Shown here piece by piece: positions 1 through 8,272 of a DNA stretch of 45,828 nt (positions within the stretch are counted from its first letter, which is position 1; the number at the start of each line of letters is the position of its first letter). The position numbers and the translations under genes are program-made. The notes under the pieces were generated by a model. It was not told where the DNA came from and did no database searches. It saw only the letters and a list, made by a program, of their open reading frames with translations. Origin of the DNA: Candidatus Eiseniibacteriota bacterium. GTDB lineage: Bacteria; Eisenbacteria; RBG-16-71-46. Where the stretch lies: NCBI GenBank assembly GCA_016215625.1, contig JACRIW010000087.1, positions 1-45,828 of the forward strand, read 5' to 3'.

Positions 1-759
1 GGCGCTGACCGTGACGAGCGCGTTCTTGCCGCCGTAGCCGTCGTCCACGGTCTCGGTCGCCGCCGGGTCTTCCTTCCAGTTCGTGCCGTCCACGACGAAC
101 TTGTAGGCGTACTTGCCGGCCGGCAGCGCCTTGGTGAGCGTCCACGAGCCGTCGGCCTGCTTCTTCATCGGGTCGGCCGAGGTGCTCCAGCTGTTGAACT
201 CTCCCGCGACGTTCACGGTGTTGCCCGAACCCGAGTAGCGGAAGGTCACGCCATCGGCCGAGACGGCCGGGCCTGCGCCGGCCGCCGGCGCGGCCGCCAC
301 CGCGCCGGCCGCGGGAGCCGCCACGGCGCCCGTCGTCACGACGACGACGCTGTTCTTGCCACCGTAGCCGTCGTCCGCCGTTTCGGGAGCGTTCTCGTCG
401 GCCTTCCAGTCGGTGCCGTTCACGACGAACTTGTAGGCGTACTTGCCGGGGGCGAGCGCCTTCACGAGCGTCCACGTGCCGTTCGACTGCTTCTGCAGCG
501 GATCGGCCGACGTGGACCAGCTGTTGAACTCGCCGGCCACGTTCACCGTGTTCGCCGTGCCGGCGAACACGAACTGCACGCCGGCGGCGGTCACCGCGGT
601 GGCCTTGCCGTCCGCGGCCTTCGGCTTCGCGGCCGGGGCCGCGACGGAGACGGAAGCATCCCAGGCCGCGGGCGCTGCGCCGCCGCGCCAGCCGCCGGCG
701 CAGCCGGGGAGCGCGAACAGCACGACCAGGGTGAACAGCGCACGGAGCAGGGTCTTCAT
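1..759 (-). CDS. Lipoprotein with two tandem CBM48/AMPK-type glycogen-binding domains (3' end outside window)
   Basis: The frame is open from an ATG at 759 to the window edge (253 codons, no stop), so the C-terminus is missing. A signal peptide ends in the lipobox LPGC (Cys20), so the protein is probably lipidated. Two near-identical domains follow, about residues 55-142 and 165-253, with a repeat period of exactly 110 residues and an Ala/Gly/Pro linker. Each keeps the residues that contact glucan in AMPK-beta CBMs: Trp81/Trp191 in FNSW, Lys110/Lys220 in YKFVV, Trp118/Trp228, and Asn136/Asn246 near GGKN. Its ATG overlaps the previous stop by 4 nt (ATGA), making it the seventh gene of the minus-strand operon. 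Inferred role: surface or periplasmic capture of alpha-glucan. Specificity is inferred from motif conservation only. Confidence 0.85.
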   Translation of the reverse strand, partial: MKTLLRALFTLVVLFALPGCAGGWRGGAAPAAWDASVSVAAPAAKPKAADGKATAVTAAGVQFVFAGTANTVNVAGEFNSWSTSADPLQKQSNGTWTLVKALAPGKYAYKFVVNGTDWKADENAPETADDGYGGKNSVVVVTTGAVAAPAAGAVAAAPAAGAGPAVSADGVTFRYSGSGNTVNVAGEFNSWSTSADPMKKQADGSWTLTKALPAGKYAYKFVVDGTNWKEDPAATETVDDGYGGKNALVTVSA

Positions 760-1613
760 CGGGGCGTCCTCGCGCGCGCCGCGATCGCCGCCGTGGCGGG
801 CGCGGGCGTGATGCTGAAGGTGAGCCGGCGTTCGTCGAGCGTGAACGACCAGTTGCCGGTGGAGGGAATGGTGACCTTGATGTCCTCGGCGGGGCCGGAC
901 GCGTAACGCACCGGCGCGTTCGTGACGGGAGCCGTGAGCGTCACGGTCGAATCACCACCCCAGCCGATCAGGTGGCCGGGCGTCGAGGAGAAGTCGGTGA
1001 CGAACTTGAAGCGATAGGTGCCTGCGGCGATCGGCGTGTACCCGAAGAGGAGATCGGGGTAGGTCCACAGGCCGAGCGCGTCCTGCGTCATGGACGTGGT
1101 GCCGTTCAGGAACGCGTCGTCGAGGCTGAAGCCGGGCATCGTGCCGACGACGTAGGTCGCGATCGAGAGCGACTCGATCTCGGCGGGAAGCACGATGTTC
1201 GAGAGGCGCACCGGGTCGAGTTCGACGAAGATCGGCGCCCGGTCGACGCCGCGGAACGCGTGGTCGGCGCGGAACTGGATGATGTACGTGCCGGGCATGA
1301 CGCCCGTGAACGAAAAGTCGGTGGACGCGCCGCCGAGCACGCGGCTCTCGACGAGCGCGCCGACGGAGTCCTGTTCGCCGCGGCCGCCCACCTTGTACTT
1401 GTGCAGCTCGGCGAGCACGCGCGGGAACGGGGCCACGTCGAGGCCCGGATAAGCGGGGTCGAAGCTCACGGAGCCGGAAATCGCGCCGGGCGGCGTGCCG
1501 GGACGGTAGCCCGTCGGGACGATCACGCTGGTCGGCAGGTTCTTGCCGCAGCCGATCAGGGCGGCGAGCGACGCCGCGAGCACGGCCAGCCGGATCAGGG
1601 GACGGGCGCTCAT
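756..1613 (-). CDS. Lipoprotein of unknown function in the glucan operon
   Basis: A 285-residue protein starting with a signal peptide and lipobox ALIGC (Cys22). I do not recognise a named family. The middle reads as a beta-rich Ig or carboxypeptidase-regulatory-like fold (around residues 45-130: SGSVSF...GTYIIQFRADH). The C-terminal third (about 180-275) contains YRFKFVTDF and WSFTLDERRLTFSI, which loosely recalls SusE/SusF-like starch-binding lipoproteins. That resemblance is weak and given only as a possibility. The gene overlaps both neighbours by 4 nt (ATGA junctions at 1610-1613 and 756-759), so it is translationally coupled between two CBM48 lipoproteins, and a related role in glucan handling is the simplest inference. 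Confidence 0.75.
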   Translation of the reverse strand: MSARPLIRLAVLAASLAALIGCGKNLPTSVIVPTGYRPGTPPGAISGSVSFDPAYPGLDVAPFPRVLAELHKYKVGGRGEQDSVGALVESRVLGGASTDFSFTGVMPGTYIIQFRADHAFRGVDRAPIFVELDPVRLSNIVLPAEIESLSIATYVVGTMPGFSLDDAFLNGTTSMTQDALGLWTYPDLLFGYTPIAAGTYRFKFVTDFSSTPGHLIGWGGDSTVTLTAPVTNAPVRYASGPAEDIKVTIPSTGNWSFTLDERRLTFSITPAPATAAIAARARTPR

Positions 1614-2023
1614 CGGACGTCCAGTACGGAGTTGTTGCCCCCGTAGCCGTCGTTGGTGCGGTTGGGATTGTTCGGATCTTCCTTCCAGTTGGTCTGGTCG
1701 ATCACGAACTTGTACTGGTAGCGACCGGGCGGGAGCTTCTCGGTGCGCGTCCAGATGCCGTCACCGTCCTCGTCCTTCATGAGGCCGACGTTGAAGCTGC
1801 CCGACTGGGCCTGGCCGGCGAGCCAGTTGTTCTCGGGCCAGTTGCCCGCGAGCTGCACCATCTTCGCCGACGGTGCGTTGAAGCGGAAGATCACGCCATC
1901 GGCGGTGATCGTCGGCGGCGGGAGCCGGCGCTTCACGAACGTGAGCGTGCTGCAGCCGCCGAGCGAGAGCACGGCGAGCAGCGCGAGCGCGGCGAGCGAG
2001 AGCAGGATGGGGATTCGGCGCAT
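1610..2023 (-). CDS. Small lipoprotein with one CBM48/AMPK-type glycogen-binding domain
   Basis: A 137-residue protein with a hydrophobic signal peptide and lipobox LGGC (Cys24). Residues about 40-137 form one AMPK-beta-like CBM48 domain: LAGNWPENNW (Trp62/Trp67), YQYKFVID (Lys105), Trp113, and GGNNSVLDV (Asn131). The canonical glucan-contact set Trp-Lys-Trp-Asn is therefore intact. It has no catalytic domain, so it is probably a binding lipoprotein. It begins 12 nt after the preceding CBM48-barrel gene and overlaps the next gene by 4 nt. An AGGA-type purine run (GGGAGGA on the minus strand near 2030) is suitably placed as its ribosome-binding site. Confidence 0.85.
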   Translation of the reverse strand: MRRIPILLSLAALALLAVLSLGGCSTLTFVKRRLPPPTITADGVIFRFNAPSAKMVQLAGNWPENNWLAGQAQSGSFNVGLMKDEDGDGIWTRTEKLPPGRYQYKFVIDQTNWKEDPNNPNRTNDGYGGNNSVLDVR

Positions 2024-2035
2024 GGAGTCCTCCCG

Positions 2036-4279
2036 CTAGAAGCGGACGATGGCCTTGAGCTGGATGCGCTTGGTGTTCTGGAGACGCTTCTCGGCGGCCG
2101 ACAGCTGCGGTGCGAGGCTGTACCAGTTCGACTCGGCGACCCAGCCGTTCGCGTTCAGGTCCTCGAGGAACATCTCGCGCCCGATGTTCGCGTATTCGTT
2201 CGTGTTCGGGTCGAGCACCCACGGATCGACGCCGTAACCGAGCGACACCGAGATGTCGGGAGCGAAGCGGTAGATCGCCTCGGTGAACTGGCTCAGGTAC
2301 CCGTTCGAGAGCGAGAGCGCGGGCACGTCGTACTTGACCCAGCGCCAGTCGGTCTGCAGGCGGATCGCGCTCGACTGGTCGAAGCCGAAGCGCAGGATCG
2401 TCTCGGCGTAGCGCGGCTTCTTGTCGAGACGCGTCGTGGCGTAGTCACCCGCGAGCACGAGCGTCATCGCGTCCGCGCGGCGGATCGGGTATTCGATCGA
2501 CGGACGGATCTCGATCGCCTGCGGTTCGCCGAGCATCACGAGGCGTGAGGTGGTCACGACGTGCTGGCCGCTCTCGAGCCAGAAGTTGCCGTTCGGGAAC
2601 CACGCCTGGTGCTCCCACGCCGTGCGCGCGTCGTAACGGAAGTTCGTCCAGGCCAGCTCGAGCGTGGTCTTCGCGGGCCGTCCGAGGTAGTAGCGCCAGT
2701 TGCGATCCCAGCGCAGCTTCCACTCGGTCATGTGGTTCTCGAGGTCGGAACCGTCGAGGTAGTCGCCGCGCTGGTAGTCCACGTTCGCCGCGCGGATGTG
2801 GTAGACGGACGGTGCGCCCGCGGGCGTGATGGGTTCCTGCGTCCAGGCGGGGAAGGTGAAGTTCGTGCGCTCGACGCTGGCGCCGAGGCCGATGTCGCCC
2901 TGCGCGATCACCCAGCCGCCGCGCAGCAGGAAGCGATTGCTCCGCGAGAGTTCGAGGTGGGCTCCCGCCGCGTCCGAGATGGTGTTGTCGAACGTCGCCG
3001 ACGTTTCGGTGATCTCGGTCGCCTTGCCCTCGATGCGCTGGGCCCCGTCGGACATCACGAGCCGATGCAGGCCCGTCAGGAACTCTCCTTCGACGGTGAC
3101 GTTCGGCTTCGGGGTCCAGCGGCCTTCGACGCCGCCTCCGAACCACTGCTGGTGATTGTTGCCGCTGAAGCCGAGCCACGTGCTGTCGCCCGTGATCTCC
3201 GAGTAGTTGAGCGTGCCGAAGTGGTAGCCGCGATCACTGCGGCCGAGAATGCCGACCAGCAGGTCGTCGCGCAGGCGGCGGCGGATGCGCGCGGCGAACA
3301 TGTCCTTGTCGCCGTCGCCGAAGCCGAAGCTGCCGTGGTTGTCGCCGACGTCCGTCGCGCTGGCCTTGGAGGTGGCGCCGGTGACGAGCTTGTAGCCCGA
3401 GCCCGAAGCGACGATCGGCACCGCGGCGGTCCCCGGGTTGAAGCTGCCGAAGCCCGGGGAGCCGACGCCGCCCGGCGTGTTGTTGTCCGCGTACAGCACT
3501 TCGGTGTCGAAGCCGTACTTGGGCGTCTTCAGCCGAAGTCCCGAACGCTCGTACCCGAACGGACGCCCGTACACGCCCGTGTTGCCCACGAGGTGCATCG
3601 GGTCGTCCCACGTGCCGACGGTGTCGCTGTCGAAGAACGTCATCTGCAGGTCGGGCTGCGTCAGCGTCATGGAGCCGCGCTTGAAGTTGAGGCGGCTCTT
3701 GTAGTCCTGCACGTCCTCGTTCTTCGGGTTCACGTTCAGCAGGAAGTGCGCGGCGAGCGCGTCCGAGACGCGGATGTCGAAGCCGAGGTCCATGTCCAGT
3801 TCGGGACGCTCGAGCTCGTAACGCGGGTACTCGACGTCGCTCCACGTGCTCTGGTACAGGCCGATCGCGCGGCCGCCCATGAGGATCTTGGGGCTGTACG
3901 CCGTGTTCGAGGTGGAGGCGGCCTTCTGCAGGTCACCCGTCGGCCCGATGCGCACGACGGAGTTGCCGAAGTCGCCCGCGGTGGCCCCGTTTTCGGGATC
4001 GGCGAACCAGTTGCCGTCGACGACGAACTTGTACTGCTGCTCGCCGGCGGGCAGCGCGATCACGACGCTCCAGACGCCGTTCGCATCCTTCGTCATGGGG
4101 TTCGCGGTGCCGTTCCAGTTGTTGAACGCGCCGGCCCACGACACCTTGGTCGCGTTGGCATCCTTGTAGGTGAAGCGGATGCCGCCGGCGGCCTTTTCGG
4201 GGGCGGCGAAGGCGGAAGCGGCCGCGAGCAGCGTCGCGCCCGCGAGCAGGAGAGCGGAGAAGATCGAACGCGCGCGCAT
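2036..4279 (-). CDS. Outer-membrane beta-barrel protein with N-terminal CBM48 glycogen-binding domain
   Basis: The chosen ATG at 4279 gives 747 residues with a clear signal peptide (cleavage near AFA-APEK, about residue 26); the open frame continues upstream but would read through the preceding gene. Residues about 33-112 are an AMPK-beta-type CBM48 domain with all four glucan-contact positions: Trp55 in FNNW, Lys84 in YKFVVDG, Trp91, and Asn106 in GNSVV. The rest (about 140-747) has many alternating amphipathic strands rich in Tyr, Trp and Arg and ends in LKAIVRF, a terminal Phe typical of BamA-inserted barrels. It has no TonB box or plug that I can see, so it is not a SusC. The start overlaps the upstream stop by 1 nt (TGATG). 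Inferred role: outer-membrane glucan binding or passage. Confidence 0.85.
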   Translation of the reverse strand: MRARSIFSALLLAGATLLAAASAFAAPEKAAGGIRFTYKDANATKVSWAGAFNNWNGTANPMTKDANGVWSVVIALPAGEQQYKFVVDGNWFADPENGATAGDFGNSVVRIGPTGDLQKAASTSNTAYSPKILMGGRAIGLYQSTWSDVEYPRYELERPELDMDLGFDIRVSDALAAHFLLNVNPKNEDVQDYKSRLNFKRGSMTLTQPDLQMTFFDSDTVGTWDDPMHLVGNTGVYGRPFGYERSGLRLKTPKYGFDTEVLYADNNTPGGVGSPGFGSFNPGTAAVPIVASGSGYKLVTGATSKASATDVGDNHGSFGFGDGDKDMFAARIRRRLRDDLLVGILGRSDRGYHFGTLNYSEITGDSTWLGFSGNNHQQWFGGGVEGRWTPKPNVTVEGEFLTGLHRLVMSDGAQRIEGKATEITETSATFDNTISDAAGAHLELSRSNRFLLRGGWVIAQGDIGLGASVERTNFTFPAWTQEPITPAGAPSVYHIRAANVDYQRGDYLDGSDLENHMTEWKLRWDRNWRYYLGRPAKTTLELAWTNFRYDARTAWEHQAWFPNGNFWLESGQHVVTTSRLVMLGEPQAIEIRPSIEYPIRRADAMTLVLAGDYATTRLDKKPRYAETILRFGFDQSSAIRLQTDWRWVKYDVPALSLSNGYLSQFTEAIYRFAPDISVSLGYGVDPWVLDPNTNEYANIGREMFLEDLNANGWVAESNWYSLAPQLSAAEKRLQNTKRIQLKAIVRF

Positions 4280-5907
4280 CAGAAGTACCCCTTGAGGATG
4301 AACTTGAACTGGTCGAACTGGTCGCCGCCGCCGTTGAGGGAGCCTTCGTCCACCGGGAAGCTGCCGCCGCCGATGTAGTCCGGGCCGTACTGGACGAAGA
4401 GGTCCATGCTGCCCGTCGGGCGGTACTGGAGCTGGGTGAAGATGGCCTTGCGGAGCTTGTCGGGGTCGTTGCCGAAGGCGAATCGGTTGTAGAACTTCGT
4501 CTTCGGCGTGACGTTGATGGACTGCTCGACGACGAACACCTGCTTGGCGAGCTGCGGATTGCCGATGTCGGCGAGCTTCGCCTGCACGCGGAGCCACGCG
4601 AGGCGGCTCTCGACCTGCACTTCGGTGATCAGGTCGTTGTGCGGGTCACGCTTCAAACCCGCGAACGTGTAGCCGTAGTTGTCGATGCTGCGGTAGGCGA
4701 GCTTGCCCGTGAAGCCGTTCACGAACTCGACGTACATCTCGTCGTACGAGTAGCGCGTGCCGAGCTTGCGGTCGAGGTCGCTGCTCACCCAGCCGAAGTT
4801 GTGCGTGAGCGTGATCGCGCGCTCCGGTACGAGATAGTAGGACTGGACGAGGAAGCCCGTCTCGTTGCCGCTCGGCGCCCCGGTCGGGTTGTACCAGGAC
4901 TGTCCGCGCGACCACCAGATCGGCACGACGTTCACGAAGCCCGTGCGCGGGGTGCCGAGCCGCAGGCTGCGGATCTCGCCTTCGAACAGCGCGGCGTCCG
5001 GCAGCTGCACGCCCGTCGAGCGCTTGCCGATCGTCAGCTCGGAGCGCACGCCGTTGCCGGTGGCGAAATGCGGGTACGCCTCCGCGTACACGAAGTTCAC
5101 GTCCGAGCCCAGGACGCGCGCGTGACCGTCCATCGCCCAGACGCCGCGACCCGGAACCTTGGGCAGGCGGCCGGTCGTGTTCGACACGCTGTCCGCGCTC
5201 GACCAGTTCTCCGAGCGCGTGACGAGGAAGCCCAGCTTGAGCTTCGCTTCCTTCAGGAACTCGCGTCGCACGCGAAACACGTAGAGGTCGTCGGTGCGCA
5301 GCGCGTGCGCGGCATTGAGCGAGTCGAGCGGCGAATAGGGGCGCAGGTAGTTGTAGTTGCCCGGGTCCACCTGGTTGCTGCGATCCCCGGCCACGAACGT
5401 CATGTTGAAGCCGTGGTCGCCCTTGTATTCGCTGCGCACGCCCTGCCAGTCGCCGCGGCCGTAGAGCAGCGGGTCGAGCCGGAAGCCGTGCTGGCCGTTG
5501 TCGAACACCTGCACCTGGTAGGGTTCGACCCAGAAGCGGTCCTGGCGCGAGAAGAGGTAGTTGTCCCACTCGCGCTTGCCCATCGTCCTGCGGAAGCGCA
5601 GGTGCATCTCGCGATACTTGAACTCCGGCCGGGCGCCGTCGTTCTCGCCGTTCGGGCGGTACGCGGCCTCGACCTTCACGAACGTCTCGACGCCCGCGCG
5701 CGGCGTCGTGAAGAGCCGCAGCTGCGCGTTGTTGTAGGTGTCGTATTCGTTCGAGTTCCAGTCCCAGCGGAAGTTGCGGTTGAACCCGGTCTTCCTCAGC
5801 TCGAGCATGAGCTGGTATTCACCTTCGAGCTTCGTCGCGGCCGGTGCGGCGGCCGGCGCGAGCAGCGCGAGGAGCTGGAAGAGCGCGATGGTGCGGCGCA
5901 GTTTCAC
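4279..5907 (-). CDS. Outer-membrane beta-barrel protein (porin-like, function unknown)
   Basis: 542 residues with a signal peptide ending around APAA-TKLEG (about residue 24). The mature protein is a succession of amphipathic strands with aromatic girdle residues and short polar turns, and it ends in FILKGYF, an outer-membrane barrel C-terminal signature with terminal Phe. I see no carbohydrate-binding domain and no TonB-dependent receptor plug. It resembles the barrel portion of the next gene in style, so the two may be related or form a pair. The start overlaps the PorV-like gene by 4 nt (ATGA at 5904-5907), and the stop overlaps the CBM48-barrel start by 1 nt. The likely role is an outer-membrane channel or scaffold for the glucan system; this comes from context only. 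Confidence 0.8.
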   Translation of the reverse strand: MKLRRTIALFQLLALLAPAAAPAATKLEGEYQLMLELRKTGFNRNFRWDWNSNEYDTYNNAQLRLFTTPRAGVETFVKVEAAYRPNGENDGARPEFKYREMHLRFRRTMGKREWDNYLFSRQDRFWVEPYQVQVFDNGQHGFRLDPLLYGRGDWQGVRSEYKGDHGFNMTFVAGDRSNQVDPGNYNYLRPYSPLDSLNAAHALRTDDLYVFRVRREFLKEAKLKLGFLVTRSENWSSADSVSNTTGRLPKVPGRGVWAMDGHARVLGSDVNFVYAEAYPHFATGNGVRSELTIGKRSTGVQLPDAALFEGEIRSLRLGTPRTGFVNVVPIWWSRGQSWYNPTGAPSGNETGFLVQSYYLVPERAITLTHNFGWVSSDLDRKLGTRYSYDEMYVEFVNGFTGKLAYRSIDNYGYTFAGLKRDPHNDLITEVQVESRLAWLRVQAKLADIGNPQLAKQVFVVEQSINVTPKTKFYNRFAFGNDPDKLRKAIFTQLQYRPTGSMDLFVQYGPDYIGGGSFPVDEGSLNGGGDQFDQFKFILKGYF

Positions 5908-6827
5908 GGGCGACCTCCGATCGCGAGCGGCACCCGCACGGTCACGCGGTACGAGGCGCCGAGTTCGCGCGTCGTGCTCGCCACGGCGTCCACGTGGTAG
6001 CCCTTGTGGTAGACGCCGAAGCCGCCCTCGTACTGGATGTTCTCGGGCGGACCGTAGGAGCGGTAGATGGTCGCGAGGTTGGAGACCCCGCTGCGGATGG
6101 CGAAGACGTCGTAGAAGTTGATCTCGAGCCCCGTGCTCAGGGTGGAGCGGCCGCCGCCGAGCTGCGACAGCCCGACCGAGAACGTGGACTCGCGGTTCCA
6201 GCGGAACGCGGCGGCGACTTCGCTGCGGCGCGCCTGGTGCTGACCGCCGCTGTCGAGCACGAACTCGTAGCGCGGACGGAACACGTCACGCACCACGTAC
6301 GCGATGTCCGTACGCCACGGCGTCTGCCAGCGCAGGCCCGCGTCGAACGAGCCGCGCGAGATCGCGCCGAGGTCGACCTCGCCCTCGCCCGTGGGCGTGA
6401 AGGGCTGGAACGCGGCGCGGCTGAACTTGAAGGTGAGGCCCGCGGCCAGCCGGTGCCCGCTCGGGGTGGCCAGCACGCGGCGGCCCGCGGCGAGGCAGAG
6501 CTGGTCCTCGGAGTAGGTGTCCTTGAGGCCGAGGTGGTGCCAGCCTCCGGCCCACGTCGTGCCGCGCCAGCGGAACGCACCCGCCGCCGCGCCCGAGGAA
6601 AGGTCGGACAGTCCGTACATCGAGATGTAGTCCGCCGTCACTTCGGTCTTCGGAAGGTCGGCGAGGCCGGCGGGATTCCAGTAGTAGGCGGACGGATCGG
6701 TCACCACCGCGATGGCCGAAGGGCCGAGGGCGGTGCCGCGGGCGCCCGTGCGCACGTCCTCGAAATAGGCCGCGGCGGGACGGGGGAGCACGAGCAGCAG
6801 GGCGAGCAAGGCGGCGCGGCGCATCAT
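5904..6827 (-). CDS. PorV/PorQ-like outer-membrane protein
   Basis: 307 residues starting at the first of two consecutive ATGs (MMRR); this ATG overlaps the upstream stop by 4 nt. A signal peptide ends near PAAA-YFEDV (about residue 20). The mature N-terminus has the hallmark of the PorV/PorQ family: GARGTALG, then AIAVVTDPSAYYWNPAGL, in which the conserved WNPAGLA motif follows a small-residue-rich segment. The remainder is beta-stranded, as expected for a FadL-like barrel. In type IX secretion PorV is a shuttle that delivers cargo with C-terminal sorting domains to the cell surface. Here it lies directly after a gene for a FlgD-tailed secreted protein, which fits a role in surface delivery, but no other type IX component is in the window. 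Confidence 0.75.
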   Translation of the reverse strand: MMRRAALLALLLVLPRPAAAYFEDVRTGARGTALGPSAIAVVTDPSAYYWNPAGLADLPKTEVTADYISMYGLSDLSSGAAAGAFRWRGTTWAGGWHHLGLKDTYSEDQLCLAAGRRVLATPSGHRLAAGLTFKFSRAAFQPFTPTGEGEVDLGAISRGSFDAGLRWQTPWRTDIAYVVRDVFRPRYEFVLDSGGQHQARRSEVAAAFRWNRESTFSVGLSQLGGGRSTLSTGLEINFYDVFAIRSGVSNLATIYRSYGPPENIQYEGGFGVYHKGYHVDAVASTTRELGASYRVTVRVPLAIGGRP

Positions 6828-8095
6828 CGGACCACCACGAAGGAACGGGTGGCGCGCTTGGTGCTGCCCGACACCGTGAGCCGGAGGACGTAGATCCCCG
6901 GGTCCACGACGCGTCCGTTTTCGTCCCGGCCGTCCCACTGGTCGAGGTCGGGGTTCGTCGGCTGGAGCGCGCTGCGGTTGGGATCGTTGAGCGTGCGCAC
7001 GACGCGCCCGCGCACGTCGAAGATCTTCGCGACCACGCCGAAGACGCGGCGCGAATCGGCCGGGTCGTTCGGGTTCACGGGCTGGTCGAGCTGGAACGAA
7101 TAACGCAGCCGTTCGCCGAGGTCCGGCCGGAACGCCGGGCGGTCGAGGCGGATCTCGGACGCCGAGAACTGCTTGGCGAGGAACGGCGGGCGCACGCGGA
7201 AAGTCGTGCGCGAGCGCGGCTCGACGTTCCAGTCGGCGATGCCGTCCGGACCGCCGCCGCCGAGTCCGGTGTCGTCGTTCTCGTCGAGCGAGACGATCGC
7301 CCAGTTGTCCACGTAGACGACCGCGCTCGAGTTGTCCGTCACGCCGCCGAGATTGTCGGGTGCGACGTCCGGGCCGCCCGTGTCGTCGCCGCCGGCGGTG
7401 ATGACGCCCGCGATCTTGATCTTCGCGCCGCGGGGAAAGAAGTGCAGCGTGTCCGTGACGTTGCCCACGGTCATGAGCGAGTCCTTCGTGCCCAGGCCGG
7501 CGGCCGACAGGAACACCTGCTGCCACGGAATCGCGAACTCCATCGCGCGGCCGAGATTGCCCTGCGAGAACGAGGCTGAGGCGCGGAACGCGGGACCGAC
7601 CGTCTGGTCGAGCACCGTGTTGCCGTCCACCTGCACGATCAGCCGCGGGCTCGTGTTGCCGTCCCACGTCGCACCGAAGAGGTCGGGCGCGAAGCCCGTG
7701 CCCGCCGCGGAGCCCGTGGTGTCGAACGTGAAGTACCGCCGCCACGAGTTGATCGCGAGCATGGACTGCAGCCCGCGCCCGGGTGTCGTGTCGAGCAGCA
7801 CGATCATGTTGTTGTTCCAGATCACGCCCGTCGCCGCGAGGTAGAGGTACTTCGCGTCCCAGGTGACGTAGATCTGGTTGAGGTCTTCATTGACGCCCCA
7901 CTTCGAGTCGTCCGAAGGCTCCTCGGGAGCGCCCACGACCTCGTTGTATCCGAAGAGGGCGTCGCGCGAAGTGAACTCGTTCGCATTGCCGTCGAGCCGG
8001 ATCGTCCCGCTCAGGTCGCGAGCGGAATCTCCGAACGACGGCGCGGCGAGCACCGCGAGCAGGATCGCGGTCGAAAACAGTACGTGTCGGGTCAC
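6824..8095 (-). CDS. Secreted protein with DOMON/CBM9-like N-terminal region and FlgD-like C-terminal domain
   Basis: The chosen start is a GTG at 8095 (423 residues), because it places a normal signal peptide (RHVLFSTAILLAVLAAPSFG) directly at the N-terminus. An ATG at 8152 is an alternative but adds a polar extension and lies where a promoter is predicted. About residues 25-280 resemble a DOMON/CBM9-type sugar-binding sandwich (LDGNANEF, DAKYLYLAATG, and later MEFAIPWQQVF). The C-terminal ~95 residues form a FlgD-like Ig domain: AKIFDVRGRVVRTL, QWDGRDENGR, DPGIYVLRLTV, ending FVVVR. It is the first gene of the operon. FlgD-like tails often serve as sorting or anchoring modules in FCB-type bacteria. 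Ligand unknown; glucan is inferred from neighbours. Confidence 0.75.
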   Translation of the reverse strand: MTRHVLFSTAILLAVLAAPSFGDSARDLSGTIRLDGNANEFTSRDALFGYNEVVGAPEEPSDDSKWGVNEDLNQIYVTWDAKYLYLAATGVIWNNNMIVLLDTTPGRGLQSMLAINSWRRYFTFDTTGSAAGTGFAPDLFGATWDGNTSPRLIVQVDGNTVLDQTVGPAFRASASFSQGNLGRAMEFAIPWQQVFLSAAGLGTKDSLMTVGNVTDTLHFFPRGAKIKIAGVITAGGDDTGGPDVAPDNLGGVTDNSSAVVYVDNWAIVSLDENDDTGLGGGGPDGIADWNVEPRSRTTFRVRPPFLAKQFSASEIRLDRPAFRPDLGERLRYSFQLDQPVNPNDPADSRRVFGVVAKIFDVRGRVVRTLNDPNRSALQPTNPDLDQWDGRDENGRVVDPGIYVLRLTVSGSTKRATRSFVVVR

Positions 8096-8150
8096 GGGAA
8101 GGCGCCGGAGGGAGAGTCGTGGATTGCAGCATGCATGCGTGGACCGCGGC

Positions 8151-8179
8151 ATACTGCGTCCCGCAATGGGGTGGGTCAA
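8151..8179 (-). promoter_or_regulatory. Predicted sigma70-type promoter of the seven-gene glucan operon
   Basis: On the minus strand TTGACC (8179-8174) is followed after 17 nt by CAGTAT (8156-8151). It lies about 55 nt upstream of the GTG chosen as the start of the first operon gene. The -35 is strong and the -10 moderate (three of six). Prediction from sequence only. Confidence 0.45.
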
Positions 8180-8272
8180 GGGTACGAAAGGGGAATCCCC
8201 TTCCGGCAACCACGAGCGGCGTACAACGCGCGTTTCAGGAACAAAAAAGTCCGCCCGGGAGGGGCAAGTTCG

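Noticed and set aside
2561..4378. A 605-codon plus-strand frame opposite the CBM48-barrel gene, and similar long frames opposite 4639-6000 and 20157-22346
   Set aside because: Composition is the typical mirror of high-GC coding DNA and no motif is present; the minus-strand genes have full signal peptides and domains.
5904..6827. Complete type IX secretion system
   Set aside because: Only a PorV/PorQ-like protein is present; no PorK, L, M, N or SprA homologue lies in the window, and FlgD-like tails are not proven sorting domains.
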